Assembly: GCA_012934845.2 (NCBI GenBank)
Contig: WNNJ02002510.1
Coordinates: 182,346-246,345 of the forward strand
DNA: 64,000 nucleotides
Direction: 5' to 3'
DNA from: Pomphorhynchus laevis
Taxonomy: Eukaryota > Acanthocephala > Palaeacanthocephala > Echinorhynchida > Pomphorhynchidae
Translations under genes and position numbers: made by a program
In this document: positions 63,601 through 64,000 of the stretch, piece by piece
Layout: the number at the start of each line of letters is the position of its first letter
Numbering within the stretch: the first letter of the stretch is position 1
The notes under the pieces: generated by a model
Database searches by the model: none
What the model was told of the DNA's origin: nothing
Seen by the model: the letters and a program-made list of their open reading frames with translations, nothing else

Positions 63601-63681
63601 CAGTTTACTGAACGATTGGAATCTGTCTGATGACGTAATTGCTTACAGGAGCGAATCTCCTGTTCATTCTCTCAACGAAAG
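60664..63681 (+). CDS. SSH: Slingshot protein phosphatase, N-terminal part (7 exons, 237 residues; continues beyond window)
   Basis: Slingshot dephosphorylates and so activates cofilin, promoting actin filament disassembly. Exons: 60664-60717, 61810-61853, 62856-62947, 63004-63068, 63114-63304, 63366-63431, 63481-63681; the next exon is outside the window. Phases agree at all joints. Family blocks: MALITVQRSSSNSS (human SSH1 starts MALVTLQRSPTPS), EDRLDLS, ITESFFVVKGAALIL, IRQHLHAIFGIVRPQDRLTL, VRYIALLSTIDRFD with LLGVD-like LIGVDIIDNV, LMKLDGNGG, VRPVTVQALWSVFQALNKAS and FNFFPGGISHTWIEIY. This covers the conserved SSH N-terminal domain; the DEK-C-like and catalytic HCxxGxxR domains would lie downstream. 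Introns are 1092, 1002, 56, 45, 61 and 49 nt. It appears intact as far as seen. Confidence 0.93.
60718..62855 (+). other. Slingshot introns 1 and 2
   Basis: The 1092-nt (GTAAGTC..TTCTAG) and 1002-nt (GTGCGTCC..TATTTAG) introns flank the 44-nt exon 2. Apart from the GC-rich hairpin I see only AT-rich DNA. Confidence 0.7.
61531..61569. repeat. Perfect 17-bp GC-rich hairpin in Slingshot intron 1
   Basis: TGCCCCGCATTGATGTG and CACATCAATGCGGGGCA flank a five-base loop CCCCG. Both arms match exactly, and the motif is GC-rich within almost pure AT sequence. Confidence 0.85.
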
Positions 63682-64000
63682 GTTTTTACTTGACAAAATT
63701 TTATATTTTAAAATTCAAAATTTTAATTATTTTTATATGATTTGCCGTATTAAATCATTTTAATCATTAATTATTTTTATAACTTGAAACAAGTATCTTG
63801 ATAGTTTCTAAACAAGAAACTAATCTGATTATCAAGATTCGATATCTATTGGATACGAAGGAGCGATAATATAAATATCGTGCCTTTTATATAAGAAACT
63901 ATTTTTATATCGCTCCTTTTCATCTAATAGATAGCGTATCCTGATAAGGATACGCTATAAATATATATTAATTAATTTAATTTAATTTTATATTAATTAA
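63682..64000. other. Slingshot intron, with small foldback structures
   Basis: The donor GTTTTTAC follows exon 7. GATATCTATTGGATACGAAG with GAGCGATA pairs with ATATCGCTCCTTTTCATC and TAATAGATA (about 63841-63933). AGCGTATCC and GGATACGCT form a 9-bp hairpin at 63933-63956. No further exon is recognisable before the window edge. Confidence 0.65.

Noticed and set aside
1-64000. CRISPR arrays, bacterial operons, integrons or prophage-like modules
   Set aside because: Spliced animal genes and eukaryotic retrotransposons occupy the window; no regularly spaced short direct repeats with unique spacers were seen.

Overview
The window looks like AT-rich nuclear DNA from an invertebrate animal. Spliced genes with GT..AG introns encode Arp2, a CDK4/6-type kinase, holocytochrome c synthase, Lunapark and Slingshot phosphatase. 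The mix of animal cell-cycle, actin and ER-shaping genes, together with a diverse set of non-LTR retrotransposons, excludes bacteria, fungi and plants. Intron sizes are strongly bimodal (43-79 nt against about 0.3-8 kb). I cannot name the phylum; a small-bodied, fast-evolving invertebrate such as a mesozoan is only a guess.

Layout. 1-6.6 kb: two copies of one CR1/Jockey-like LINE arranged tail to tail. The minus copy carries an internal 785-bp tandem duplication and an LTR-retrotransposon gag fossil. 6.6-8.0 kb: AT-rich spacer. 8.0-14.2 kb: seven-exon Arp2 gene (+) with Penelope-like reverse transcriptase relics in its last intron. 14.2-16.1 kb: spacer holding a decayed coding-like stretch (-). 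16.1-18.8 kb: two-exon CDK4/6-like kinase (+) with a foldback element in its intron. 18.8-21.2 kb: repeat-bearing spacer. 21.3-22.0 kb: single-exon HCCS (-). 22.0-23.3 kb: cluster of three foldback MITE copies. 23.6-31 kb: graveyard of LINE fragments, with a GIY-YIG endonuclease relic and a stray fragment of the CDK gene. 31-37 kb: SINE pieces, Penelope-like relics and several foldback MITEs whose arms resemble a hammerhead ribozyme core. 37-43.1 kb: two CCHC-ORF1 LINEs head to head, the plus copy almost intact. 43.1-46.3 kb: AT-rich DNA with a 22-bp minisatellite and a TA microsatellite. 46.8-48.1 kb: LINE fragments. 48.3-59.4 kb: twelve-exon Lunapark gene (+). It is easy to miss because an 8.1-kb intron, filled by a LINE, an inverted SINE pair and an exact 102-bp tandem duplication, splits its membrane half from its zinc-finger half. 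60.7 kb to the right edge: 5' part of a Slingshot phosphatase gene (+).

The host genes do not form an operon. Arp2 and Slingshot both act on actin filament turnover, Lunapark shapes ER tubule junctions, HCCS attaches heme to cytochrome c in mitochondria, and the kinase is expected to act at G1. No CRISPR array, bacterial operon, rRNA or canonical tRNA gene was seen. All gene models come from reading the sequence by eye against remembered family sequences; no search was run.
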